Shown here piece after piece: positions 1 to 7,568 of a DNA stretch of 64,000 nt. Where the stretch lies: positions 542,985 through 606,984 of the forward strand of contig JAQSCO010000057.1 in the NCBI GenBank assembly GCA_029945445.1, in the 5' to 3' direction. Under the pieces are notes generated by a model that saw only the letters and a program-made list of their open reading frames with translations, was not told where the DNA came from and did not search any database. Within the stretch, counting starts at the first letter, position 1. The number at the start of each line of letters is the position of its first letter. The position numbers were made by a program, and so were the translations under genes. Origin of the DNA: Lacunisphaera sp. GTDB taxonomy: Bacteria; Verrucomicrobiota; Verrucomicrobiia; Opitutales; Opitutaceae.

Positions 1-235
1 TAGTCCACGCGGTCAGCTTGTCGCCGCGACCGTGCAGGAGGTAAACCACCGGGTAACGGGTGGTGCCCGTCGCATCAAATCCGGGCGGCAGGTAGAGTAG
101 ATAGGCGAGGTCCTTGCCCAGGTGCGCCGAGGGAAACGATCGCGACTGGATCGTGCCTTCGGACTGGGGCGTGGCCGCCCGGCCCGCCGCGAGCAGACAA
201 AACACCCCCAGCGCCAAGCGGGCCAGGAAGCTCAT
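1..235 (-). CDS. Putative esterase, N-terminal fragment (runs off the window)
   Basis: The first 78 codons of a secreted alpha/beta-hydrolase-type esterase; the rest lies beyond the left edge. The start is a hydrophobic signal peptide (residues 1-20, ending near GRAA). It is followed by the stretch YLLYLPPGFDATGTTRYPVV and then VYLLHGRGD, the strand and oxyanion-region motif typical of esterase D / PF00756 proteins. The catalytic serine is not in view. Its ATG overlaps the stop of the upstream PLP-enzyme gene as ATGA (232-235), so the two are probably co-transcribed and translationally coupled. The family is recognised from the LLHGRGD region only; the substrate cannot be told. Confidence 0.75.
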   Translation of the reverse strand, partial: MSFLARLALGVFCLLAAGRAATPQSEGTIQSRSFPSAHLGKDLAYLLYLPPGFDATGTTRYPVVYLLHGRGDKLTAWT

Positions 236-2076
236 TTCACGCATTCCGCAAAGCGCGGCTGGGCCGCGGCGTGGCGGCGGTGCACGTCGGCGTAGATCTC
301 GTCGGCCGTCCGGTCGATCGCGGCGGCGGCCATGAATTTGCCGCTGAAGCCGGGGACCTCCTCGTCGATGGCGCGCGTGGCCTGGAGGAAATCACCGATC
401 AGCTCGCGCGGCGACTCGTCGCCCACGGAGATGCGGATGGTGGTCGGCGTGATGCCGGCCTCCTTCAGCGCCTCGGGGCTGAGCTCCGAATGCGAGGTGA
501 GGGCGGGACAAAGCACGAGGGTGTTGCTCTGGCCGAGCGACACCATGTGGCCGAACATCGGCGCGAGCGAATCGAAGAAGCGCTCCAGCGTGACGCGCGA
601 GATCTTAGCTGTCTCGAAGTTGATCGTGAACAGCGGCGCGGGCAGCCCGAGATAGGAGAGCCGGGCGGCGATGGCGTGGTTTGGGTCCTCGGGGTTGGCC
701 GGACCACTGACCGTGACGAGCGGGTTGCTTGCGAGCCAGCGCGCGAAGACGAGGGTGTTGATGCATTTCTTCAGCATGCGCAGCTCAAGCGTCTTCATGC
801 CGGTGAGCACCTCGAACGCCTTGTCGGAATCGAGGAACGCGCCCTTGATGTAGTAGACGTTCCAGAAAAGCGTGTCGTGCCAGCTCTTGCCGGACGGCGA
901 GGTGTCGCCCTTCGGGAGGAACATGTCCTCGTTGCGGCCGATGACGACGCCGGCGGTCGTGGTGCCGTGGCCGGTGAGATCCTTGGTGTAGCTGTGGATG
1001 ACGTAGTCGGGGCGCTCGGCCGGATCCTTCTGCTGGAGGGGGCGGACGAGGAAGGGCGTGCCGACCGTGCAGTCGCAGATGAGGGTGAGGCCGGCGGCAT
1101 GCGCCGCGGCGCAGATGCCCGGCACGTCGAGAAACACGCCGTGCGGGTTGCACGGGCTCTCGAGGTAGACGTAGACGCGGCGGCCGGCCTTGAGGCGGTC
1201 GGCGTAGGTTTTCTTCACGCCGGCGAGGGCCTTGGTGAAATCCCCCTTGGTGAACCCGTCGAAGAACACCACGCCGACGTCGAGGTTCGAGCGTTTGCCG
1301 AACCAGTCGTGCAGCAACTGGTAGGCGCCGCCGTAGATGTTGCGCGAGGAGAGGACGACATCTTGGTAGCCGACGAGGTGCGAGAGCGCGGCGTCGATCG
1401 CACCCATGCCGGAGTTGAAGTTCCACGCCATGTATTCGCCGGCCATCGGGCCCGCCTCGATGTCCACGATGTGGTTGGCGAGCGAAATGGAGGTCGGGTT
1501 CATCAGCCGCGAATAGATCTCGTGGAGGAATTCCTTTCCTTGGAAGGCGTCGTCGATCCACTCGGAGCACGCGTAGAGGTAGGTCGCGGTGCGGGTGATG
1601 ACCGGCGTGGCCGAGAAGATGGCCGTGACGTTGTCGAAGATCGGGTAGGGGCCCTTCGCCAGCATCGTCGTGTTCGAGTAGCGCAGCGACTGGTGCGTCT
1701 TGCGCGACGGGTTCTGCAGCGTGTCGAGAAGCTTCGCCAGCTGGAAGGAGAGGAACTTCTTTGCGTTGAACAGCGCGAGGCGGTCCGAGCGCGGCAGGCG
1801 GCCGAGCTCGCGCGTGGTCGCCTCCCACAGGTCCATCACGTCGCCGTGCGCGCCGTAAAGCTTCTCGGCGAGCGCGAGCAGCGGCTGGCCGGCCTCCGAC
1901 TTCGGGTCGATGTGGAAATGCGCGAGCTGCTCGAGGGCCAGCTCATGGAGCGTGGTGGCCTGGGTGGTCTTGCGGCGCGGCGAAAGCAGGCGGGCCGCCG
2001 GCGCCTCGGGCTTGGCCGTTTTCTTGGTGGGACTCGGGGTCTTTTGCATAGGCCCAACTTGCTGTGTCATAAACAC
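232..2076 (-). CDS. PLP-dependent trans-sulfuration (Cys/Met metabolism) family enzyme
   Basis: A 614-residue protein whose C-terminal ~480 residues match the Cys/Met-metabolism PLP enzyme family (cystathionine gamma-synthase/beta-lyase fold type I). The motif SYTKDLTGHG carries the likely PLP-binding lysine (K365); upstream are YLESPCNPHG and a CDCTVGTPF segment typical of the cofactor pocket. Usual family members are about 390 residues, so the ~130-residue N-terminal extension is unusual. The first ~35 residues are rich in Lys/Pro/Ala and probably disordered. Start choice is uncertain: ATGs at 2076, 2070 and 2049 are all in frame, none with a strong Shine-Dalgarno. It overlaps the downstream esterase by ATGA. 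Cytosolic. Sequence alone does not distinguish a synthase, lyase or sulfhydrylase. Confidence 0.85.
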   Translation of the reverse strand: MFMTQQVGPMQKTPSPTKKTAKPEAPAARLLSPRRKTTQATTLHELALEQLAHFHIDPKSEAGQPLLALAEKLYGAHGDVMDLWEATTRELGRLPRSDRLALFNAKKFLSFQLAKLLDTLQNPSRKTHQSLRYSNTTMLAKGPYPIFDNVTAIFSATPVITRTATYLYACSEWIDDAFQGKEFLHEIYSRLMNPTSISLANHIVDIEAGPMAGEYMAWNFNSGMGAIDAALSHLVGYQDVVLSSRNIYGGAYQLLHDWFGKRSNLDVGVVFFDGFTKGDFTKALAGVKKTYADRLKAGRRVYVYLESPCNPHGVFLDVPGICAAAHAAGLTLICDCTVGTPFLVRPLQQKDPAERPDYVIHSYTKDLTGHGTTTAGVVIGRNEDMFLPKGDTSPSGKSWHDTLFWNVYYIKGAFLDSDKAFEVLTGMKTLELRMLKKCINTLVFARWLASNPLVTVSGPANPEDPNHAIAARLSYLGLPAPLFTINFETAKISRVTLERFFDSLAPMFGHMVSLGQSNTLVLCPALTSHSELSPEALKEAGITPTTIRISVGDESPRELIGDFLQATRAIDEEVPGFSGKFMAAAAIDRTADEIYADVHRRHAAAQPRFAECVK

Positions 2077-2276
2077 AGTTGCAAGCAGGCGCTGGTCGCC
2101 GTCGCTTCATTCACCCATTTGGATTTGTGCTTTGTGACGAAGCAGAGATTTACGACTAGCGAAAGCTGCAGAGTTGCAATTGCAGGGCGTTCTGCTGGGC
2201 TCTCGTCATTCTGCCAGTGCACTACGCTGTTTAGTTGGTGCCGTGCAAGTGGAGCACCCCGACAACCAATTGATCC

Positions 2277-2927
2277 ATGACAATTTCGCGCCATTCAGCT
2301 GCTGTGGTGGCACTGCTTTGTGGCATCACTGGAACCGCGCACGCGCAGATCTACTTCACCGGCGCGCTGCAGTATTATGCGGCTAGCAACGGAGGTTACA
2401 CTGATGCTTCATTATACGACACATTTGTGCCGGCTACGGGTGCCACCACGTTTACGGTCAACGCATCCACGGGCTTCTTCTATTTACTTTCACCCGGGGC
2501 TAACACCTTTACCCTGGGCCACACTGGCGGCGCCGGCACCGGATACCAGGGACTTGGGCTTTTCTTTTCCAACACAGGAACGACGTTTACCGGTCCGTTT
2601 AGTGCCGCGCCCAATCTCGTTGTGTTCGACAACACTTTCCCGAGCACAACTTTTTCATTTCCAGCCAACGGAATACAAGTGGCTAACTACGGGGCGTTTT
2701 CGGGAGCCACGATTTACAATGGTGCGACCAGCTACCAACTGGGCGGTTATGATGTGACGGTCACGGTGTTCGATTATGATTTTGCGGCCTCTTCCACGCC
2801 AACCTTGGAATTGTTCGTGACGGCCGTGCCGGAACCGTCTGCCAGTGCGGCATTGGCTGGAGCTGCGATGCTCGGTCTCGTGGTATGGCGGCGAGCGTCA
2901 GCTCGGGCGGAATTAGGCTCCGCGTGA
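2277..2927 (+). CDS. PEP-CTERM sorting-domain protein
   Basis: A 216-residue exported protein. An N-terminal signal peptide ends near AHAQ (residue 24). The central part is rich in Thr/Gly/Phe/Tyr and low in Lys and Cys, as in PEP-CTERM surface proteins. The C-terminus has the VPEPSASA motif, a hydrophobic helix (AALAGAAMLGLVVW) and a basic tail (RRASARAE). This tripartite sorting signal is known to be processed by an exosortase; no exosortase gene is present in this window. The middle has no recognisable enzymatic motif. GC is clearly lower than in the surrounding genes. It stands alone, divergent from the PLP-enzyme gene, with about 200 bp between them. Confidence 0.85.
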   Translation: MTISRHSAAVVALLCGITGTAHAQIYFTGALQYYAASNGGYTDASLYDTFVPATGATTFTVNASTGFFYLLSPGANTFTLGHTGGAGTGYQGLGLFFSNTGTTFTGPFSAAPNLVVFDNTFPSTTFSFPANGIQVANYGAFSGATIYNGATSYQLGGYDVTVTVFDYDFAASSTPTLELFVTAVPEPSASAALAGAAMLGLVVWRRASARAELGSA

Positions 2928-3017
2928 TTGGCCGCGAGAGGAATAGCGCAGTGGGCTGGCTCCATGTGACGTGATGTTGCCCCAGCTTGTTCATGGTCAA
3001 ATATTATAGAGGCCCTC

Positions 3018-3980
3018 ATGAATACCAACCAGGCCCGGTGGCTGCTCTGCCGGTTGCAGGATGACATCCGCGACTCGCTGCGCGCGGCCCGGCACCGCGG
3101 CGTCCGGCGGCTGACCCGGGTGGCGGCCGTCACCGCGGCGGACACGATTTACGGCATCGACAAGGTCAGCGAGCGCACGGTGCTGGCTTGGTTTGCCAAA
3201 AACTGGCCGCGCCGCTGGCCGGTTGAGTTGGTGATGGAGGGACTGGAGGGCGCGGCGGTCACCTTTCCGCGCGGCACGCCGGTCGCGCAGACACGCTATA
3301 AGTGCATCCTCGATCCGATCGACGGCACGCGCGGGCTGATGTATGACAAGCGCAGCGCGTGGAGCCTTGCCGCACTGGCGCCCCAGCGCGGCGCGAAAAC
3401 CACCCTGCGCGAGATCATCGTTGCCGTGATGACCGAGTTGCCGACCAGCAAGCAGGGGCTGGCGGACCAACTCAGCGCGGTGCGTGGCGGCGGCGTGCTG
3501 GTGGAGCGGATCGACCTGCGCACGGGACGGCGCAAGAAATTTACACCACGGCCGTCGCGCGCCCGCGACGTGGCGCACGGCTTCGCATCATTCACCAAGT
3601 TCTTTCCGCCCGGCAAGGCGTGGCTGGCGGGGCGGGAGGAGAAGCTGTGGCGCCGGCTCGGCGCGGGGGTGGAAATCTTCGACGACCAATACCTGAGCAG
3701 CGGTGGACAGATCTACGAGCTGCTTATGGGGCACGACCGTTTTGTGGCGGACTTGCGGCCGCTGGCTTTTGCGCAACTGCGCGTGCGCTCGGCATTGGCG
3801 TGCCATCCCTACGACATCTGCACCGCGCTGATCGCGCAGGAGCTCGGCTGCGTTGTCACGGCGCCCGACGGGAAACCATTGCGCGTGCCGCTCGACACGA
3901 CGTCGCCGGTGGCGTGGGTGGGCTATGCGAATCAGGCGCTCGCGCGGCGCATCGGGCCGAAGCTGCGGAAAATCCTGTAG
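3018..3980 (+). CDS. Inositol monophosphatase-family protein (3'(2'),5'-bisphosphate nucleotidase-like)
   Basis: A 320-residue cytosolic protein with the metal-binding signature of the lithium-sensitive phosphatase family: VMEGLEG (E74) and, at residues 99-104, DPIDGT followed by RGLMYDKRSAW. The second family motif (WDxAAG) is replaced by CHPYDICTALIAQELGC near residue 260, which keeps an aspartate in the expected place. These features suggest a Mg2+-dependent phosphomonoesterase, but the glutamate pair before the first motif is only partly kept, so activity and substrate are uncertain. Its TAG stop lies inside a GTAG that starts a palindromic repeat region (3977-4052). Confidence 0.75.
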   Translation: MNTNQARWLLCRLQDDIRDSLRAARHRGVRRLTRVAAVTAADTIYGIDKVSERTVLAWFAKNWPRRWPVELVMEGLEGAAVTFPRGTPVAQTRYKCILDPIDGTRGLMYDKRSAWSLAALAPQRGAKTTLREIIVAVMTELPTSKQGLADQLSAVRGGGVLVERIDLRTGRRKKFTPRPSRARDVAHGFASFTKFFPPGKAWLAGREEKLWRRLGAGVEIFDDQYLSSGGQIYELLMGHDRFVADLRPLAFAQLRVRSALACHPYDICTALIAQELGCVVTAPDGKPLRVPLDTTSPVAWVGYANQALARRIGPKLRKIL

Positions 3981-4052
3981 GGCGGATCGCCGCATCCCGT
4001 CAAAGGAGGGCTCGCGTCCCTGCGAGCCGGCCCGCAGAAACGCGGGCCCTCC
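3977..4052. repeat. REP/BIME-like paired hairpin element
   Basis: The core at 4005-4052 begins GGAGGGC and ends GCCCTCC. Between them lie two hairpins: arms GGCTCGC (4009-4015) with GCGAGCC (4022-4028), and GGCCCGC (4029-4035) with GCGGGCC (4042-4048), each with a 6-nt loop. A GTAG at 3977-3980, followed by a short GGCG/CGCC stem, precedes the core. The layout matches the other GTAG-footed elements in the window. It sits between the convergent phosphatase and lipoprotein genes. Confidence 0.65.
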
Positions 4053-4140
4053 AAAAACTCGCGCTTCTCGGCCGGCCGCGGTCGGTCAGGAGTCCGACCT
4101 TTCAAAATGTGAAGGCGGGATCAGCGATCCCGCCCGGCGC

Positions 4141-4593
4141 TCAATCCTTCGACTGCTCGATGACCGCGGCCTTGCCGCCCTTGAAGACGACCCGGATGCG
4201 CTCTTCCTTCTCCTCGCGGTAGGCGTCGGCGTAGACCGGGCGATTGTAAACCCGGTAGGACCGGAGATAGGGATCGAAGTAAACACTGCGGTGATAGCCG
4301 ACGAAGGCGGTGCCCTCATAGCGGTCATAATAGGTGTTGTAGATCCACGTTGTGGTCTTGCCGTCGGCGCTGGTGGATTCGCGCTTTTGGTCCGGCTTGC
4401 CCAGCGCGAGGTAAACCATGTCCTCGTTGTAGCCGAGGTCGATGATGCCCTGCTTGATCTTGTTCTGCGTGACGGCATCGAGCCCGGCGAAGACCGCGGG
4501 TTTTTCCTTGATTCGGTCGTCGATGGACTGGCAGCCGGTCAGGAAGCCGAGGCTGGCCGCGAGCATGAAGGTGGTGAGTAGGCGTCGGTTCAT
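4141..4593 (-). CDS. Predicted lipoprotein, possibly an outer-membrane assembly-type small protein
   Basis: A 150-residue lipoprotein starting at the ATG at 4593. The N-terminus is basic, then hydrophobic, with the lipobox LTGC (lipidated Cys about residue 21). The mature part reads YNEDMVYLALGKPDQKRES and then TTTWIYNTYYDR. This pattern (helix, MVYLALGKP, short strand ending in WIY) resembles SmpA/BamE-type small lipoproteins, but that is only a similarity of style. The C-terminal half is Tyr/Arg-rich (YFDPYLRSYRVYNRPVY). It follows the copper ATPase gene on the same strand with 68 bp between them, so it may or may not belong to the metal operon. An upstream in-frame start at 4656 would place 21 residues before the signal peptide and is disfavoured. 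Confidence 0.75.
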   Translation of the reverse strand: MNRRLLTTFMLAASLGFLTGCQSIDDRIKEKPAVFAGLDAVTQNKIKQGIIDLGYNEDMVYLALGKPDQKRESTSADGKTTTWIYNTYYDRYEGTAFVGYHRSVYFDPYLRSYRVYNRPVYADAYREEKEERIRVVFKGGKAAVIEQSKD

Positions 4594-4661
4594 GACATGG
4601 AAGACCCCGGGAAAGGAAGCGAAGTTCCCCCCGCGGCCAGGGGTGTTCGGTAACACAACGG

Positions 4662-6707
4662 TTACAACCGTACCCGGCGCAGACGCAGGGCGTTGGCCAC
4701 GACCGTGATCGAGCTGAGGCTCATCGCGGCGCCGGCGAACATCGGGTTGAGCAGCCAGCCGAAAAACGGATACAGCGCACCCGCGGCCAGCGGCAGACCG
4801 GCGAAGTTGTAGGCGAAGGCCCAGAAAAGGTTCTGCTTGATGTTGCGCAGCACGGCGCGGCTCAGGTGAACGGCGCGCACCAGCGCGGCGAGGTCGCCCT
4901 TCACCAGCACGATGCCGGCGCTGTGCATGGCCACGTCGGTGCCCGTGCCCATCGCAATGCCCACGTCCGCCGCGGCCAGCGCGGGGGCGTCGTTGAGTCC
5001 GTCGCCGGCGAAGACCACGCGCTCGCCTTCGGCCTGGTGCTCGCGGACGAGTTCTTGCTTGCGGGCCGGGGTAACCTCGGCGTGAAAACCATCGAGCCCG
5101 AGCTGGGCAGCCACCGCACGGGCGGCCGCAGTGCGATCACCAGTCACCATGACAACCTTCAGGCCAAGACCCTGCAGGGCGCCGATGGCCGCGGCGGTCC
5201 CGGTCTTGAGGGCGTCGGCCAGGGCGATCACGCCCGCGTCCTGGCCGTCAACCGTCACGTTGACGAGCGTGGCCGTGGTATGGCCGGGCAACTCATAATG
5301 GGCCGGGGCGCGGCTGATCTCAACGCGGCGACCGTCCAGTTTCGCGCTGACTCCGGCACCGGGCTGCGCGATGAATTCAGTGGCTGGAGCCAGCGGCAGC
5401 CCGCGGGCCTGCGCCGCGGCGACGATGGCCCGCGCCAAGGGATGCTCACTGGCTGATTCGGCCGAGGCGGCGAGGCGCAGGAGCTCGGCTTCCGTGAAGC
5501 CGCCGGCCGGCTGGATGAAGGCGACCTGCGGATGGCCCTCGGTCAGCGTGCCGGTCTTGTCGATGAGCAGCGTGGTCGCGCCGGCGAGGCGTTCAAGGGC
5601 GGCGGCATCCTTGACCAGCACGCCGGCCTGCGCCCCGCGGCCGATGCCGGTGACGATCGAAACGGGGGTGGCGAGGCCGAGCGCGCAGGGGCAGGCGATG
5701 ATGAGCACGGCGACGGCGTTGAGCAGTCCGTGCAGCCAGCCCTGCTCCGGGGCGAACAGGCCCCACGCCAGGAACGTCACGGCCGCGATGCCGAGGACGA
5801 CGGGCGCGAACCAGGCAGAGACGCGGTCGGCCAGCCGCTGGATCGGAGCCTCGCTCTCGACCGCCTGCTCCACGAGCCGGACAATCTGGGCGAGGAGCGT
5901 GTCGGCCCCGACGCGCCGGGCGCGGTAGACGAATGACCCGGTGGTGTTCAGGGTGCCCGCACTGACGGCCCCGCCCGCGACCTTGACGACGGGCAGCGGT
6001 TCGCCGGTGAGCATCGACTCGTCGATTTCCGCGGAGCCTTCCTCGAGCGAGCCGTCAACCGGCAGGTTTTCACCGGGGCGCACACGCAGGCGGTCGCCGA
6101 TGTGCACCTGGTCGACGGGCACATCTTCCTCGGTGCCGTCCGCCCGGAGGCGGTGGGCGGTCTTGGGCGCCAGGTTCATGAGCCCGCGGATGGCCTCGTC
6201 GGTCCGGGCATGGGCGCGCTGTTCGAGGATCTGGCCGAGCAGCACGATCGTGGTGATGAAGGCCGCGGCCTCGAAATAGAGGGGGACGCCGTGTGCGCCG
6301 CGCAGCGAGACGGGGAAATGCTCCGCGAACAGCACCGCGGCGACGCTGTAGAAATACGCCGCCCCGGTGCCGGTGACGGTCAGCGTGAACATGTTGGAGT
6401 CCCGTTCGCGGATGGACATCCACCAGCGGCGGATGAACGGGGCGCCGCACCAGAAAAAAACCGGAGTCGTCAGCCCGAGTTGCAGCCAACCGTTGAGCCC
6501 GGCCGGCCAGGGGTGGAAGGCCTGCGGCCACAGCATCCCGCCCATGGCGAGCGCGAGCACGGGCACCGTCAGCGCCGCGGCCAAGTAGAGCTTCGGCCGC
6601 AGGTAGCGCTCATGCGGCAGGCCCATGTAGACCGGGTGGCCGGGCGCGGGTGCACCGGCTGGATCCGGCGTGGAGGGGCCGTGAGGGTGTGCGTGAGAAT
6701 GGTTCAT
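4662..6707 (-). CDS. Copper-translocating P-type ATPase (P1B-1 type)
   Basis: A 681-residue inner-membrane pump expected to export Cu(I) or Ag(I) from the cytoplasm. It has the CPC ion-selectivity motif in ACPCALGL (Cys339/Cys341), the phosphorylation site DKTGTLT (D383), the actuator TGE motif (SMLTGEPLP), the SEHPLA nucleotide-binding motif, the hinge GDGLNDAPAL, and a C-terminal membrane segment with YNFAGLPLAAG and MSLSS, as in Cu(I) ATPases. There is no N-terminal CxxC heavy-metal-associated domain. Instead the first 30 residues are His/Pro-rich (MNHSHAHPHGP). The start lies 9 nt after the stop of a 53-codon cysteine-rich gene, downstream of a CorE-like sigma factor; the gene order implies copper-dependent expression. 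Confidence 0.95.
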   Translation of the reverse strand: MNHSHAHPHGPSTPDPAGAPAPGHPVYMGLPHERYLRPKLYLAAALTVPVLALAMGGMLWPQAFHPWPAGLNGWLQLGLTTPVFFWCGAPFIRRWWMSIRERDSNMFTLTVTGTGAAYFYSVAAVLFAEHFPVSLRGAHGVPLYFEAAAFITTIVLLGQILEQRAHARTDEAIRGLMNLAPKTAHRLRADGTEEDVPVDQVHIGDRLRVRPGENLPVDGSLEEGSAEIDESMLTGEPLPVVKVAGGAVSAGTLNTTGSFVYRARRVGADTLLAQIVRLVEQAVESEAPIQRLADRVSAWFAPVVLGIAAVTFLAWGLFAPEQGWLHGLLNAVAVLIIACPCALGLATPVSIVTGIGRGAQAGVLVKDAAALERLAGATTLLIDKTGTLTEGHPQVAFIQPAGGFTEAELLRLAASAESASEHPLARAIVAAAQARGLPLAPATEFIAQPGAGVSAKLDGRRVEISRAPAHYELPGHTTATLVNVTVDGQDAGVIALADALKTGTAAAIGALQGLGLKVVMVTGDRTAAARAVAAQLGLDGFHAEVTPARKQELVREHQAEGERVVFAGDGLNDAPALAAADVGIAMGTGTDVAMHSAGIVLVKGDLAALVRAVHLSRAVLRNIKQNLFWAFAYNFAGLPLAAGALYPFFGWLLNPMFAGAAMSLSSITVVANALRLRRVRL

Positions 6708-6716
6708 GGAGGGAAA

Positions 6717-6878
6717 TCAGGCGGAGGAGCGACGGCGGCGAAGGACGCGGCCGAAATCCCAAAAAGCGAGGGCGAGCAGGGTATTGTAGGCGTGGCAACG
6801 GCAGCGCGGGCCGCGGTGGCACAGGCAGTTTAGACAGCCGCAGGGCGAAGTGGTGGCGGGGAGGGAGCTTTTAGTCAT
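6717..6878 (-). CDS. Cysteine-rich 53-residue peptide, possible metallothionein or copper chaperone
   Basis: A 53-codon frame on the minus strand, ATG 6876-6878 to TGA 6717-6719. Its middle holds six cysteines in CGCLNCLCHRGPRCRC (Cys13, 15, 18, 20, 26, 28), followed by a His and then a hydrophobic/aromatic and very basic tail (LRRRRSSA). The spacing CxCxxCxC recalls metallothionein-like Cu(I) or Zn sites. It lies between the CorE-like sigma gene (46 bp upstream) and the copper ATPase gene (9 bp downstream) on the same strand, which supports expression. No clear Shine-Dalgarno is visible before the ATG; a short inverted repeat (6880-6897) lies directly upstream. I do not recognise the family. 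Being short, it could be a chance frame, but six clustered cysteines in this position make a real gene likely. Confidence 0.55.
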   Translation of the reverse strand: MTKSSLPATTSPCGCLNCLCHRGPRCRCHAYNTLLALAFWDFGRVLRRRRSSA

Positions 6879-6879
6879 A

Positions 6880-6897
6880 GGATGAATGGGTTCATCC
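6880..6897. promoter_or_regulatory. Inverted repeat upstream of the cysteine-rich peptide gene
   Basis: Perfect 7-bp arms GGATGAA and TTCATCC around TGGG, placed between the sigma-factor stop (6924) and the peptide ATG (6878). It could be an operator or an mRNA hairpin near the ribosome binding site. Function is inferred from position only. Confidence 0.35.
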
Positions 6898-6923
6898 CTG
6901 CAGACGGAGCCCGGGACGGAATC

Positions 6924-7568
6924 TTACACCTCCTGCCGTTTTCCCGGCACGCAATCACAGTCGAGGCACGCGCCGTCGGCGCAGGCACCGCAGAAGGTCT
7001 GGAGTTTCTCGCGGAGATCCTTGCGGGCCCGGTGCAGGGTGACGCTGGCGCTGTTGGGCGTGATCTGCAGCGCCTTGGCCGCGGCCTGCACGGATTCGCC
7101 GTTCAGGTCGACGCGGCGCAGCAGCTCGGCGTGCACGGGCTTGAGGGTGTCCACCACGCTGCCAAGACAGGTGCAGAGCTGCGCCTCCCAGCCGGGCGGA
7201 GCGGCGGCGAGGTCCTCGCCCAAGGCGGCAATGGTCGTGCCAAAGGCATCGTTCCGACGCCGGCCGGCCGCGTGGGAGCGGTAGTGATCAATCACGGCGT
7301 TGCGCAACACTTGGTAGAACCAGGCGGTGAGTTTTGCGTCGTCCTGCAGTTCGTCGGCGCGCTTGAGTGCCTTGAGCAGGCCGTTCTGGAGGATGTCCTC
7401 CGCTTCCGCCGCGCTCCCGACGCGCGCCACCAGGAACGCCTTGAACGCGGTGCGCTGCTCGTTGAGAGAAACGGCGAGCTGGCGTTGCCCGAAATCACGG
7501 GAGCGGGAGGGGGACTGGCTCCCGGTGTGTTGCCCGGTCAGGCCGGAGAAATTGGGCCGCGCCTTCAT
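6924..7568 (-). CDS. CorE-like ECF sigma factor with cysteine-rich C-terminal metal-sensing domain
   Basis: A 214-residue ECF sigma factor. Region 2 spans about residues 35-105 (FKAFLVARVGSAAEAEDILQ, then KLTAWFYQVLRNAVIDHYR), region 4 about 138-188 (LQITPNSASVTLHRARKDLR). Two features mark it as CorE-like: a CxC (Cys132, Cys134) in the linker between regions 2 and 4, and a cysteine-rich tail CGACADGACLDCDC (Cys193, 196, 201, 204, 206). In Myxococcus CorE (group ECF44) the tail binds copper and the sigma factor works without a separate anti-sigma factor; I infer the same here. It is followed by the Cys-rich peptide and copper ATPase genes and overlaps the antiporter gene upstream by ATGA (7565-7568). 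Confidence 0.85.
   Translation of the reverse strand: MKARPNFSGLTGQHTGSQSPSRSRDFGQRQLAVSLNEQRTAFKAFLVARVGSAAEAEDILQNGLLKALKRADELQDDAKLTAWFYQVLRNAVIDHYRSHAAGRRRNDAFGTTIAALGEDLAAAPPGWEAQLCTCLGSVVDTLKPVHAELLRRVDLNGESVQAAAKALQITPNSASVTLHRARKDLREKLQTFCGACADGACLDCDCVPGKRQEV

Noticed and set aside
271-2280. Long open frame on the plus strand opposite the PLP enzyme gene (669 codons)
   Set aside because: It is the mirror of a GC-rich coding gene; composition is Arg/Gly/Val/Glu-heavy with no domain, while the minus-strand protein has clear motifs.
4005-4052. Considered as a CRISPR repeat or a simple terminator
   Set aside because: Only one unit at this place with no spacers, and no T-tract; it fits the paired-hairpin repeat family better.
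6610-6822. 70-codon minus-strand frame (Pro/Arg-rich) over the ATPase start
   Set aside because: Overlaps the ATPase and the Cys-rich peptide in another frame and has no protein-like composition.
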